This document shows positions 1-7,382 of a stretch of DNA of 9,679 nt, one piece after another (the first letter of the stretch is position 1; each line of letters begins with the position of its first letter). Below the pieces are notes generated by a model. That model worked only from the letters and a program-made list of their open reading frames with translations, was not told where the DNA came from and did not search any database. A program made the position numbers and the translations under genes. Source of the DNA: Candidatus Neomicrothrix sp. UBA672 (GTDB lineage: Bacteria; Actinomycetota; Acidimicrobiia; Acidimicrobiales; MedAcidi-G1); contig DBNM01000125.1 of assembly GCA_002299135.1 (NCBI GenBank), positions 319-9,997 on the forward strand. Direction: 5' to 3'.

Positions 1-684
1 TACGTCAAAATCCCTGCCACTTCTGCTGGTATCCCCGCAATACAGCAAATGATTTCTGACGGTAAGAGTATTAATGTCACCCTCATTTTCTCTCTTGAAA
101 GATACGAGGAAGTTATTGAAGCTTACTTATCTGGACTTGAATCCTGTGACGGCGACTTATCTAATGTTTCTTCAGTCGCATCTTTCTTCATAAGTCGCAC
201 TGATACAGAAGTCGATAAAAGGCTTCAAATTATCGGGTCAGATAATGCTCACGCCCTTCAAGGAAAAGCAGCTATTGCTCAAGGTCGAGCTGCATACCAA
301 ATCTTCAAGAGCAGTTTCAGCGGAACTAGGTGGAATGCACTTCAAAAACGAGGAGCGCGCCCACAACGACCCCTATGGGCCTCAACGTCAACGAAAAACC
401 CAGAATTCCCAGACACGTTGTACGTTGATGAACTAATAGGACCCGAAACAGTTAACACCATTCCTGATTCAACTCTGGAAGCTTTCATCGACCACGGGAG
501 AGTATCCCGAACTATAGATTCTGATAACCATGACTCTTCAATACTGGAACGAATCGAAAAAGAAGGTGTAAACCTGCAGGAAGTTGCAGAACTGCTGGAG
601 GAACAAGGAGTCTCGTCATTTATTGAATCATTTAATGATCTCTTGGGAACTCTTGAACAAAAAGTGACGCAACTCAAAAATTAG
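1..684 (+). CDS. tal: Transaldolase, 3' part (5' end outside window)
   Basis: Transaldolase of the non-oxidative pentose phosphate pathway moves a dihydroxyacetone unit between sugar phosphates in the cytoplasm. The reading frame is open from base 1, so the gene enters from the left and about 227 residues are visible. The fragment begins YVKIPAT, where the lysine at codon 7-9 matches the Schiff-base lysine of the family (Lys132 in E. coli TalB). NVTLIFS follows, and its threonine lies exactly 24 residues after the lysine, as in TalB (Thr156). Later blocks SVASFFISR, DTEVDKRL, WASTSTKNP and YVDELIGPETVNT are typical of the longer actinobacterial and cyanobacterial transaldolases, which run to about 370 residues. 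The N-terminal catalytic Asp, Asn and Glu would lie upstream of the window. An ATG at 49 is internal and is not the start. The next gene starts 45 bp downstream on the same strand. Confidence 0.95.
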   Translation, partial: YVKIPATSAGIPAIQQMISDGKSINVTLIFSLERYEEVIEAYLSGLESCDGDLSNVSSVASFFISRTDTEVDKRLQIIGSDNAHALQGKAAIAQGRAAYQIFKSSFSGTRWNALQKRGARPQRPLWASTSTKNPEFPDTLYVDELIGPETVNTIPDSTLEAFIDHGRVSRTIDSDNHDSSILERIEKEGVNLQEVAELLEEQGVSSFIESFNDLLGTLEQKVTQLKN

Positions 685-729
685 CGCCTCAGTCAGTTTA
701 ATTATGAAACTTAGTGATACTTTGGTGAA

Positions 730-1194
730 ATGCAAACTACAGGATGTTCAATCGAAGCAACCATAAGGACCGTTGGTGACCGATGGACACTCCTCATATT
801 GAGAAATATTTTTAGAGGCATTAAACGTTTCGAACCAATTCAACGAGACCTTGGTGTCGCTAGAAACCTTCTCAGTAAAAGACTCCAACATCTAGTCGAA
901 AATGGTGTAATAGAACGCTTCTTATACCAAGAAAAACCTGACCGTTATGAATACAGATTAACTAATAAAGGACGCGCACTCTCCCCTTCACTTATCGCCC
1001 TCATGCAGTGGGGTGACCAATGGTGCTCTTCAGAAGAACCGCCTGTCAAACTGATACACGACAATTGTGGTTCTCCACTTACACATTCAGTCAAGTGCAG
1101 CACTTGTGAAACGGATGTGAGAGCAAATGAAATTCGTAGTCTCGATAAATCCAGCAAGCAGCAAATTGGTATCGGAGTCTCTAATGCACATTGA
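730..1194 (+). CDS. HxlR-family winged-helix transcriptional regulator
   Basis: A 154-residue DNA-binding protein of the HxlR family (MarR-like winged helix, usually dimeric). The family signature is clear: an N-terminal Cys (C6), then VGDRWTLLILR (15-25), a recognition-helix region around 42-60 (GVARNLLSKRL, LVENGVIER) and the wing around 66-81 (DRYEYRLTNKG). A C-terminal extension carries C113, C123 and C126 (NCGS, KCSTC), a small zinc-ribbon-like or redox-sensitive knuckle; such tails are known in actinobacterial HxlR proteins. C6 corresponds to the conserved Cys that senses oxidants or electrophiles in some family members. ATG 730 is the only sensible start: an in-frame TGA lies at 715-717 and the next Met is residue 92. 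The Shine-Dalgarno is poor (GGTG at 724-727 is too close). The stop codon lies inside the start of fbiC, so the two are very probably one transcript. The ligand is unknown. Confidence 0.92.
   Translation: MQTTGCSIEATIRTVGDRWTLLILRNIFRGIKRFEPIQRDLGVARNLLSKRLQHLVENGVIERFLYQEKPDRYEYRLTNKGRALSPSLIALMQWGDQWCSSEEPPVKLIHDNCGSPLTHSVKCSTCETDVRANEIRSLDKSSKQQIGIGVSNAH
1174..1177 (+). promoter_or_regulatory. Shine-Dalgarno deciding the fbiC start at 1184
   Basis: GGAG lies six bases before ATG 1184, a good spacing. The upstream in-frame ATG at 1127 has no comparable site. This supports an fbiC start inside the 3' end of the HxlR gene, with an 11-bp overlap (1184-1194). Confidence 0.6.
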
Positions 1195-3565
1195 TGAGAT
1201 TGAAAATCTCCCTACTGAAACCCTTTTTGAGCTAGCTGACACGATCAGAAAAGAAACTTATCGAAACACAGTTACTTACAGCCCTAAAGTTTTTATCCCC
1301 CTAACAAAACTTTGCCAAGATCGATGCGGATACTGCACTTTCGCTGAACCGCCCGCTCGCCTCGAATCTCCTTATATGGACCCAGAAGAAATTTTGACGG
1401 TTGCAAAAGCCGGCAAACAAGCAGGCTGCCATGAAGCTCTTTTCACACTTGGAGAACGACCTGAATTACGCTATCCCTACGCGAAGGAATGGCTCACTAC
1501 AAGAGGCTACTCTTCCACTATTGACTATCTAGTCGAGATGTCAAAACTCGTATTGAAAGAAACAGGACTTTTACCACATGCGAACGCGGGTGCCCTCTAC
1601 CACGAAGAGCTACTCGCTCTGAGAGATGTTTCTGCCTCGCAAGGAATGATGCTAGAAAGTGTCGAATCTAACCTCGCGTGCCACCGCAACTCTCCCGATA
1701 AAACACCTGAAAGACGCATCTCCACTCTCAAAAATGCTGGTGAATTGGAAATTCCTTTTACGACTGGAATTCTCGTCGGTATGGGGGAAAGTAGACGTTC
1801 AAGATTAGAAAGTTTGAAAGTTATCGCTCAGATTCAAGAAACATTTGGACATATACAAGAAGTCATAATTCAAAATTTTCTTCCAAAAGCCGACACTGCC
1901 ATGCATAAACATCCGCCTTGTCCGGAAGATGATTTTTTGGAAACAATTGCTTTAGCCCGAATTATCCTTCCAAAAGAAATTCATATCCAAGCTCCACCTA
2001 ACCTTTCTGATGATTTCAGGAAATTGCTTTCAGTGGGCATCGATGACTGGGGTGGTGTTTCACCTGTAACGAAAGATTATGTTAACCCGGAACGACCTTG
2101 GCCTAATTTGGAAAAACTAAAGCAAGTAACCGAATCAGAGGGTTTCGAACTGGTCCCGCGCTTAACAATTTATCCTGAATTCGCATCCAACCTAAAAAAA
2201 TGGGTTGCTTCTGGGGTTTCTTTCCCAGTAATGGAATTAAGTGATTCGTCTGGGTATGCACGTTCTGATCCTCTTAATCCAGATCAGGAGTTTGTAGAAG
2301 AACACTCATCTACCACCACAACAGAAGAATCATCTGAAGATGTTTGGTTTTCTGGTTCCCCAGGGTCTTTTCCAAATCTTATTAGCTCAAATAGAAAACC
2401 TACTGGAGCAATCAATGATGCAATCGAAGCAATCAAATCTGGAGAAGAAGCGGATGCAGAAACCCTTGAGCTTTTTCTTTCAGCACGAGGTTCAGAAGTA
2501 TCTGCAGTTGCCGGACTAGCTGATTCTCTCCGCTACGAAGCAGTTGGGAATAAGGTGACTTGGGTTGCAAACAGAAACATCAACTATACGAATGTCTGTA
2601 CATTCAAGTGCCGCTTTTGTGGCTTTTCAAAGGGACCTTTATCACTCAATCTTCGAGGCAAACCTTATTTGCTGGAAATGGAAGAAATAGCCTCACGAGT
2701 TGCTGAAGCCGCCCGCGCTGGAGCAACTGAAGTATGTCTTCAAGGAGGCATCCATCCAGATTTCGACGGCAACTATTATATAGAAGTTGCTAAAGCAGTT
2801 CACGATGCTGTTCCAGGCATGCATATTCATGGTTTTACCGCCCTTGAAGTTCTTGAGGGTGCTAGACGCTTAGATGAACCTCTTGAATCTTATTTAAGGC
2901 GTCTAATGGATGCTGGTCTCGCTTCACTCCCAGGAACGGCAGCAGAAATCCTTGATGATGAGATCCGTAAAGACCTGTGTCCTGACAAAATCAATACTGA
3001 AGAATGGTTAGAAGTGCACCGTACTGCTCATAAAATCGGTCTTCGTTCTAATGTGACAATGATGTTTGGCTCAATCGAGCATCCGCGACACTGGGTTAAA
3101 CACTTACTTCTTTGTAGAGACCTACAGAAAGAAACTGGCGGTTTTACAGAATTTGTTGGTTTGCCATTTGTCCATATGGCTTCGCCAATTTACCTACAAG
3201 AAAAATCCAGACGAGGACCAACTTTTCGCGAAACTCTCTTATTGCATGCTGTTGCTAGGATCGCTTACAACAAGGTAATTCCAAACATTCAAGCTTCTTG
3301 GGTAAAAATAGGTTTTGAAGGAGTCCGCCAGCTTCTTCAATCAGGGGTTAACGACCTGGGCGGTACATTAATTGACGAAAATATCTCCAGAGCTGCTGGT
3401 GCTCAACATGGTCAAATGGTTAAAAAATCTGACTTTGAGACCCTTGTAGAACCTTTAGGAAGGGAACTTGTACAGCGAAATACTCTTTACGGAACTCCAA
3501 ATTCTGAAAAAATTTTACAAGTGAATAGAAAAGGTCGCCTACTTTTACCTGTACTTAACGCCTGA
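1184..3565 (+). CDS. fbiC: FO synthase, fused CofG-CofH (coenzyme F420 biosynthesis)
   Basis: A two-domain radical SAM enzyme that joins tyrosine to 5-amino-6-ribitylamino-uracil and closes the ring to give 7,8-didemethyl-8-hydroxy-5-deazariboflavin (FO), the chromophore of coenzyme F420. From the ATG at 1184 it has 793 residues. The N-terminal CofG-type domain carries C44-x3-C48-x2-C51 (LCQDRCGYCTF) for its 4Fe-4S cluster. The C-terminal CofH-type domain carries C472-x3-C476-x2-C479 (VCTFKCRFCGF) and conserved blocks QGGIHPDF (520 onward), GTAAEILDDEIR, NVTMMFGS, EFVGLPFVHM and NDLGGTL. Both catalytic halves look intact. The domains are joined by a Ser/Thr/Glu-rich linker (about 370-390). 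The N-terminal cap before the first cluster is shorter than in many actinobacterial FbiC proteins of about 850 residues. The frame stays open up to ATG 1127, but that start has no ribosome site. The 3' end lies one base from a convergent gene. Confidence 0.96.
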   Translation: MHIDEIENLPTETLFELADTIRKETYRNTVTYSPKVFIPLTKLCQDRCGYCTFAEPPARLESPYMDPEEILTVAKAGKQAGCHEALFTLGERPELRYPYAKEWLTTRGYSSTIDYLVEMSKLVLKETGLLPHANAGALYHEELLALRDVSASQGMMLESVESNLACHRNSPDKTPERRISTLKNAGELEIPFTTGILVGMGESRRSRLESLKVIAQIQETFGHIQEVIIQNFLPKADTAMHKHPPCPEDDFLETIALARIILPKEIHIQAPPNLSDDFRKLLSVGIDDWGGVSPVTKDYVNPERPWPNLEKLKQVTESEGFELVPRLTIYPEFASNLKKWVASGVSFPVMELSDSSGYARSDPLNPDQEFVEEHSSTTTTEESSEDVWFSGSPGSFPNLISSNRKPTGAINDAIEAIKSGEEADAETLELFLSARGSEVSAVAGLADSLRYEAVGNKVTWVANRNINYTNVCTFKCRFCGFSKGPLSLNLRGKPYLLEMEEIASRVAEAARAGATEVCLQGGIHPDFDGNYYIEVAKAVHDAVPGMHIHGFTALEVLEGARRLDEPLESYLRRLMDAGLASLPGTAAEILDDEIRKDLCPDKINTEEWLEVHRTAHKIGLRSNVTMMFGSIEHPRHWVKHLLLCRDLQKETGGFTEFVGLPFVHMASPIYLQEKSRRGPTFRETLLLHAVARIAYNKVIPNIQASWVKIGFEGVRQLLQSGVNDLGGTLIDENISRAAGAQHGQMVKKSDFETLVEPLGRELVQRNTLYGTPNSEKILQVNRKGRLLLPVLNA

Positions 3566-3566
3566 T

Positions 3567-3761
3567 TCAATCCCTTAGGTCTAAAAGAAGATGAGAGGCT
3601 TTTTCCAAAGATCTCCTCACGCGAATAAGTTGTTTTTCTTTTGCAGAAGACTTCTCTTCACCAGCATCGATTCTCTCTCTTAAGTCCTGCATGGCAAGAT
3701 CTGCTATTTTTTCAACTAGGTCTTCAATTTGTGCCCTTACTTCTTCTATTTCGCTACTCAT
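3567..3761 (-). CDS. Small coiled-coil hairpin protein, last gene of the glc operon
   Basis: A 64-residue protein of unrecognised family. Two helices are evident. Residues 5-22 have hydrophobic residues at I5, V8, I12, L15, I19 and L22, an exact 3-4 heptad spacing. Residues 45-62 repeat this with L45, V48, L52, A55, L59 and L62. A Gly/Glu/Lys/Ser turn (about 33-39) separates them, so a helical hairpin or oligomeric coiled coil is likely. There is no signal peptide, membrane segment or cysteine. The ATG (3761-3759) follows directly on the glcF TAA stop (3764-3762) without a convincing Shine-Dalgarno, which suggests translation coupled to glcF. Its own stop is one base from the fbiC stop on the other strand. 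A structural or assembly role with glycolate oxidase is a guess from position only. The clean heptads and exact junction argue that it is a real gene. Confidence 0.72.
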   Translation of the reverse strand: MSSEIEEVRAQIEDLVEKIADLAMQDLRERIDAGEEKSSAKEKQLIRVRRSLEKASHLLLDLRD

Positions 3762-4982
3762 TTAAAATTTGCCCATTTCATCACTCTCACTTATTTGATT
3801 TACATACTCTGCAACTACTTCAAGAGGGTGTTTTATTTCAAAACCTTCTACCTGAAGGTGAGTAACACACCCTGGATTAGCACTAACAACGCGATATTTC
3901 GATCCTTTAGTGTTGACCTCTTCGAAAGCCATACTTTTTAGTTTTCGGATTTCAGTAGCAAGTTTTTTTTGTGAAACAGAAAATGCTCCACCAGCACCAC
4001 AACAGAGACCCTCGTCGGGCAATTCGACTATTTCCACAAAAGGACTCAATACTTCTCGGACATACTGATGAGAATTTTGCACGTGCCTGAGATGACAAGG
4101 ATCTTGAACCACGATACGTTCTTTTTTTTCACTCTTTTTTGGCAGTTCAAAATTGTTAGCAATCCATTCGTGCACATCAAATACCCGTTCTGAAAATCTC
4201 TTCGCTTTCTCTGTCCCTAATAATTTTCCATATTCTTTCAGCATTGCCCCACAGCCGGCTGAATTGACGAGCACCGGTCCGGTAGTCGGCATTGCATCAA
4301 TTACGTTTTCTGCCATTTTTACAGAAACTGACCTTAGACCTGAATGTTCATGTAAAGCTCCACAACAACCAACTCTTTTGCCCGATGTAGCAACATTTAC
4401 ACCAAAAAAAGCAAGAGTTTTCAACGCTGCGGTGTGTACCCACGGAGTCCAAGCTTCCATCACACACCCTGTAAAAAGAACAGGATCAACTGAAGAGTGC
4501 GTTGTCTTAAATTCACGTCGCAAAAGTGGCACTCCTGAGGGAATGTAAGAAGAATTACGCATGAACCCCAATTTTTGCAAAATCCCGATTAAGAAAGTAG
4601 CTCCTGCAAGCAACCGCGGTTTATTAAGGATCAAGAGTCCAATTCGAACTGCTAATGGTAATTTTCTAACACTTGCAAGTGCTTTTTTTGTGTCGCTTAT
4701 CAGTTCTCCGAAAGGAACTGCTGAAGGGCATGCAGTTTCACATCCTCGACACTGTACGCAAGTATCCATAGAGTGAATCCATTCGTCAGTGGGGTCGAAT
4801 TCTTTTGATCCGATTGAACGCATCAATGCGATTCGTCCCCTCGGAGACATACGCTCATCTCCAGTCACACGGTACGTCGGACAATATGGGAGACATAAAC
4901 CACAAGAAACACAAGCATTAAGTGCTTCAGGTTCCAAAAGAAATAGTTCTTTATTCAAATCGGTTTTTGTATTCTCACTCAT
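3762..4982 (-). CDS. glcF: Glycolate oxidase iron-sulfur subunit GlcF
   Basis: The 406-residue electron-transfer subunit of glycolate oxidase; it passes electrons from the flavin subunits towards the respiratory chain at the cytoplasmic membrane. Two 4Fe-4S ferredoxin-like motifs are visible: C24, C27, C30, C34 (CVSCGLCLPYCPTY) and C75, C78, C81, C85 (CVQCRGCETACP). The C-terminal half has the duplicated CCG domain: C173, CCG at 206-208 and C244 in the first copy; C296, CCG at 327-329 and C372 in the second. This layout and length are normal for GlcF. A hydrophobic stretch around 107-140 may sit on the membrane or pack against a partner. The ATG at 4982-4980 follows the glcE TGA after one base. 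A heterodisulfide-reductase-like or lactate-utilisation (LutA/LldE) protein is less likely, because the gene sits with glcD and glcE and has N-terminal ferredoxin motifs. Confidence 0.94.
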   Translation of the reverse strand: MSENTKTDLNKELFLLEPEALNACVSCGLCLPYCPTYRVTGDERMSPRGRIALMRSIGSKEFDPTDEWIHSMDTCVQCRGCETACPSAVPFGELISDTKKALASVRKLPLAVRIGLLILNKPRLLAGATFLIGILQKLGFMRNSSYIPSGVPLLRREFKTTHSSVDPVLFTGCVMEAWTPWVHTAALKTLAFFGVNVATSGKRVGCCGALHEHSGLRSVSVKMAENVIDAMPTTGPVLVNSAGCGAMLKEYGKLLGTEKAKRFSERVFDVHEWIANNFELPKKSEKKERIVVQDPCHLRHVQNSHQYVREVLSPFVEIVELPDEGLCCGAGGAFSVSQKKLATEIRKLKSMAFEEVNTKGSKYRVVSANPGCVTHLQVEGFEIKHPLEVVAEYVNQISESDEMGKF

Positions 4983-4983
4983 A

Positions 4984-5856
4984 TCAATAGGGCTTTCTGC
5001 CCGGATTCAATCTGCCAGTTGGATCAAAATTTTTCTTAATTCGATTCGATAGTCTCTCCACTTCTTCTGATACCTCAATATTGCAATGGGTATCATTTGA
5101 ATAGACTGCACCGATCTGAAGATCCAAGAATCCTACGTTTAAATCTTCTCTTGTTGCCCCTCTTTGTAAAGGGGGAATTTCTAGCTCTCTATCCAGCACT
5201 ACCATTCCTATTTTCTCCAGAGATGCTTTCTCTTTTTCGACATCTTTTTCGTAACCTTCGACAAGTACAAATGTTTTAGAGCCGTCGTGTAAAACACTGG
5301 CAGGTCGGTAGCAACATCTCATGATTTCTTCAAAAGGGAGCTCACCTTTTAACCAAACTCCAATTTCTGGTTTAGGTCTAGTCCGTAAAGTTACTACCCC
5401 CATTAATGCAAGAGTCCCCAAAGAGGAAACCAAAAGTCTACAAATGTCATACCCGGTCACATTCTTTACGGTTGGGCCTCCTGCCACAAATTGTTTTCCA
5501 TCAGCACCAACACAATCAGCTTGCAAGAGAACGTCGCATGCGGCACCGATACGCGCTCTTCTGTGACTACTCGAACCGACAGCGAGACTTCCTCCAACAG
5601 AGGAGTCAGGAAAACCTGCAAGAGCAACTTCTTGTTTTAATTCAGTCAAATCATTCTGCAAATTACTTAATTTAGTCCCCGCTCCCACTCGGACAATCAT
5701 TTCTTCAGGTTTAAAATCAATAACACCTTGTGGTGCCTCAACTTCAATTGCTCCCTCGGTTAAAGACCCACCTAGATTCCAGCGAGTTGCGCCACCGCGA
5801 ACTGACACAAAAGAAGTATCGCCAATTTCTTCTGTGAACTCTTCCATGCTTTTCAT
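4984..5856 (-). CDS. glcE: Glycolate oxidase FAD-binding subunit GlcE
   Basis: The smaller flavin-binding subunit of glycolate oxidase, 290 residues from the ATG at 5856. It keeps the FAD-binding PCMH-type fold: RGGATRWNLGG near the N-terminus (position of the usual RGAGTK loop), GVGG-like FPDSSVGGSLA, HRRARIGAACD and KNVTGYDICRL, the last a hallmark of GlcE. The C-terminus FDPTGRLNPGR is the usual family ending. It is shorter than E. coli GlcE (about 350), mainly in the N-terminal lead-in and the middle. The ATG at 5856-5854 overlaps the glcD TGA (5855-5853) as ATGA, with AGAGGG nine bases upstream. A GTG at 5862 would add two residues but sits only three bases from that site. The downstream junction to glcF is one base. 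Confidence 0.92.
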   Translation of the reverse strand: MKSMEEFTEEIGDTSFVSVRGGATRWNLGGSLTEGAIEVEAPQGVIDFKPEEMIVRVGAGTKLSNLQNDLTELKQEVALAGFPDSSVGGSLAVGSSSHRRARIGAACDVLLQADCVGADGKQFVAGGPTVKNVTGYDICRLLVSSLGTLALMGVVTLRTRPKPEIGVWLKGELPFEEIMRCCYRPASVLHDGSKTFVLVEGYEKDVEKEKASLEKIGMVVLDRELEIPPLQRGATREDLNVGFLDLQIGAVYSNDTHCNIEVSEEVERLSNRIKKNFDPTGRLNPGRKPY

Positions 5857-7307
5857 GCCCACACGCCCTCTGGGATATCATTTAAAGAATTCAATTCTCC
5901 GCAGGAGCTACCACTTGGAAGAACCTTATGTGGGTTTGATCGGTTCTCTGGATCAAATGAACGGCGGAGAGCGTCTTGTGCCTCTAAATCTCGTTCAGAA
6001 AATTGCTGTGACATGAACCCCTGCTTCTCTAGTCCTATACCATGCTCGCCGGAAAGAACTCCTCCGGCTTCCAGAGAAATCCTTACGATTTCTTCACCAG
6101 CCTGCTTTACTTTTTCTAAGGTTCCTGGAATTCGCGCATCGAAAACCAACAAAGGATGCAGATTTCCATCTCCTGCATGAAAAACATTCATCACTAACAA
6201 GTCATATCTTTCTGCAATTTCATAAACCTTTTGAATAACTTCAGCCAAACGTCCTCTGGGTATTACAGTGTCATGCAGGTAGTAATCGGGTTTTATTTTA
6301 GCGATTGCCCCAAAAGCACTTTTCCTGCCTTTCCAGATACGTTCCCGTTCTTCTTCATCAAGAGCTATTCGCACTTCCCTTGCACCATTATTCATCGCTA
6401 TCTCAGAAATAATGTCAACCTCATGAGAAACACCGTCAGGCAGTCCATCAACTTCAGCTATCAACACCGCTTCAGCATCCAATGGGTATCCTGCTTTAGC
6501 AAAAGGTTCAACTGCAGCTACGACATTCCTATCCATTAATTCCAGCGCTGCCGGCAATACACCATTTGCAATTATTTGACTCACTGTTTCTGCAGCGTCA
6601 GTAATTTTTGAAAAATCAAGAAGCAATGTGGCAATCTCAGGTGGGTCCTCTGTCAGTCGAACTGCTATTCGTGTAGCTACACCTAAAGTACCTTCACCCC
6701 CAACAAAGACACCCCTCAAGTCATAACCACAGGCCTCCCCTTCAATGGATCCCAATTGCACAATTGAAGCGTCAGGAAGTACTACTTCTAAAGCCGCTAC
6801 GTGAGTGTTAGTAACCCCATAAGCCAAACAGTGTGGCCCGCCTGAGTTGTTTGCGACATTGCCACCTATTGTGCATGCCTGCTGGCTCGAAGGATCAGGA
6901 GCAAAATGTAAACCGGTGCCTTTTAAAGAATTTGAAAGATCTAAATTAACAACCCCTGGTTGAACCCAGGCAATTCTCTTTTCTAAATCAACATCAAGAA
7001 TGTTATTCATCCGAGTCGTGACAATCATTATTGGGTCATTACAGGGAACAGATCCTCCCGCTAAGCCGGTTCCTGCTCCTCGTGTTACAAACTCTCGGTC
7101 ATATTCGTTAGCTATTGAAACGCATTTTGCTACTTCTGAAGTGTCTTCTGGAAAGCATACGATCCCAGCGCGACCTCCTTCCATAACCGAACCATCCTTG
7201 CTGTATATGCGTCTCGCGGAAGCCCCATCCGTTACCCTGTCTTCACTTAAAGCTTCTATTAAAGAAAATAGAAGAGGGTCTTTAACTTTACGCTGTCTTT
7301 TTCGCAT
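5853..7307 (-). CDS. glcD: Glycolate oxidase FAD-linked catalytic subunit GlcD
   Basis: The 484-residue catalytic FAD subunit, first gene of the operon, oxidising glycolate to glyoxylate. The N-terminal PCMH FAD-binding domain shows RGAGTGLAGG (76-85), the pyrophosphate-binding region IGGNVANNSGGPHC (147-160) and FVGGEGTLG (201-209). The C-terminal FAD-oxidase domain shows DTVIPR (346-351), HAGDGNLHP (377-385), LSGEHGIG (418-425) and the closing FDPENRSNPHKVLP. Length and motif order match GlcD. D-lactate or D-2-hydroxyglutarate dehydrogenases share this fold, but the following glcE and glcF point to glycolate oxidase. Start: ATG at 7307, with AGAGG about 11 bases upstream, a slightly long spacing. 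It is divergent from the CLC gene across 75 bp, which must hold the operon promoter; I could not identify one confidently. No glcC-type regulator is nearby. Confidence 0.95.
   Translation of the reverse strand: MRKRQRKVKDPLLFSLIEALSEDRVTDGASARRIYSKDGSVMEGGRAGIVCFPEDTSEVAKCVSIANEYDREFVTRGAGTGLAGGSVPCNDPIMIVTTRMNNILDVDLEKRIAWVQPGVVNLDLSNSLKGTGLHFAPDPSSQQACTIGGNVANNSGGPHCLAYGVTNTHVAALEVVLPDASIVQLGSIEGEACGYDLRGVFVGGEGTLGVATRIAVRLTEDPPEIATLLLDFSKITDAAETVSQIIANGVLPAALELMDRNVVAAVEPFAKAGYPLDAEAVLIAEVDGLPDGVSHEVDIISEIAMNNGAREVRIALDEEERERIWKGRKSAFGAIAKIKPDYYLHDTVIPRGRLAEVIQKVYEIAERYDLLVMNVFHAGDGNLHPLLVFDARIPGTLEKVKQAGEEIVRISLEAGGVLSGEHGIGLEKQGFMSQQFSERDLEAQDALRRSFDPENRSNPHKVLPSGSSCGELNSLNDIPEGVWA
5866..5871 (-). 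promoter_or_regulatory. Shine-Dalgarno for glcE inside the glcD end
   Basis: AGAGGG on the - strand lies nine bases before ATG 5856. It favours that ATG, which overlaps the glcD stop as ATGA, over the in-frame GTG at 5862, only three bases away. Confidence 0.55.
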
Positions 7308-7382
7308 AACTAATTCTGCCTCTTATTTTTAAGAATTCAAGTCAATCTTCTCACACATGAGGATCAGACGCTGACTACCTGT
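7308..7382. promoter_or_regulatory. Divergent intergenic region, glcD / CLC gene
   Basis: This 75-bp spacer separates two genes transcribed away from each other, so promoters for both should lie here or extend into the coding ends. An AT-rich core at about 7322-7340 includes a GAATTC palindrome. TTGACT on the - strand (7345-7340) resembles a -35 box, but the correctly spaced -10 position reads GAGGCA, so I do not call a promoter. There is no clear Shine-Dalgarno before ATG 7383. Confidence 0.35.

Noticed and set aside
342..677. Open frame of 111 codons on the - strand
   Set aside because: Lies entirely antisense to the well-conserved transaldolase; Ser/Arg-rich composition and no recognisable motif.
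3596..3620. Possible bidirectional terminator around the fbiC/small gene junction
   Set aside because: Only a four-base GAGG/CCTC pairing with a long loop; it also lies inside the coding sequence of the small gene.
4153..4548. Open frame of 131 codons on the + strand
   Set aside because: Antisense shadow of glcF; its sequence has no domain and glcF shows full conservation here.
6231..6539. Open frame of 102 codons on the + strand, Phe/Ser-rich
   Set aside because: Antisense to the conserved C-terminal domain of glcD; no ribosome site or motif.
7317..7345. TTGACT on the - strand as a -35 box for the glc operon
   Set aside because: The position 17 bp downstream reads GAGGCA, part of the ribosome site, not a -10 element.
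7364..7374. TCAG-ACG-CTGA inverted repeat before the CLC gene as an operator
   Set aside because: Arms are only four bases and do not extend; likely chance.
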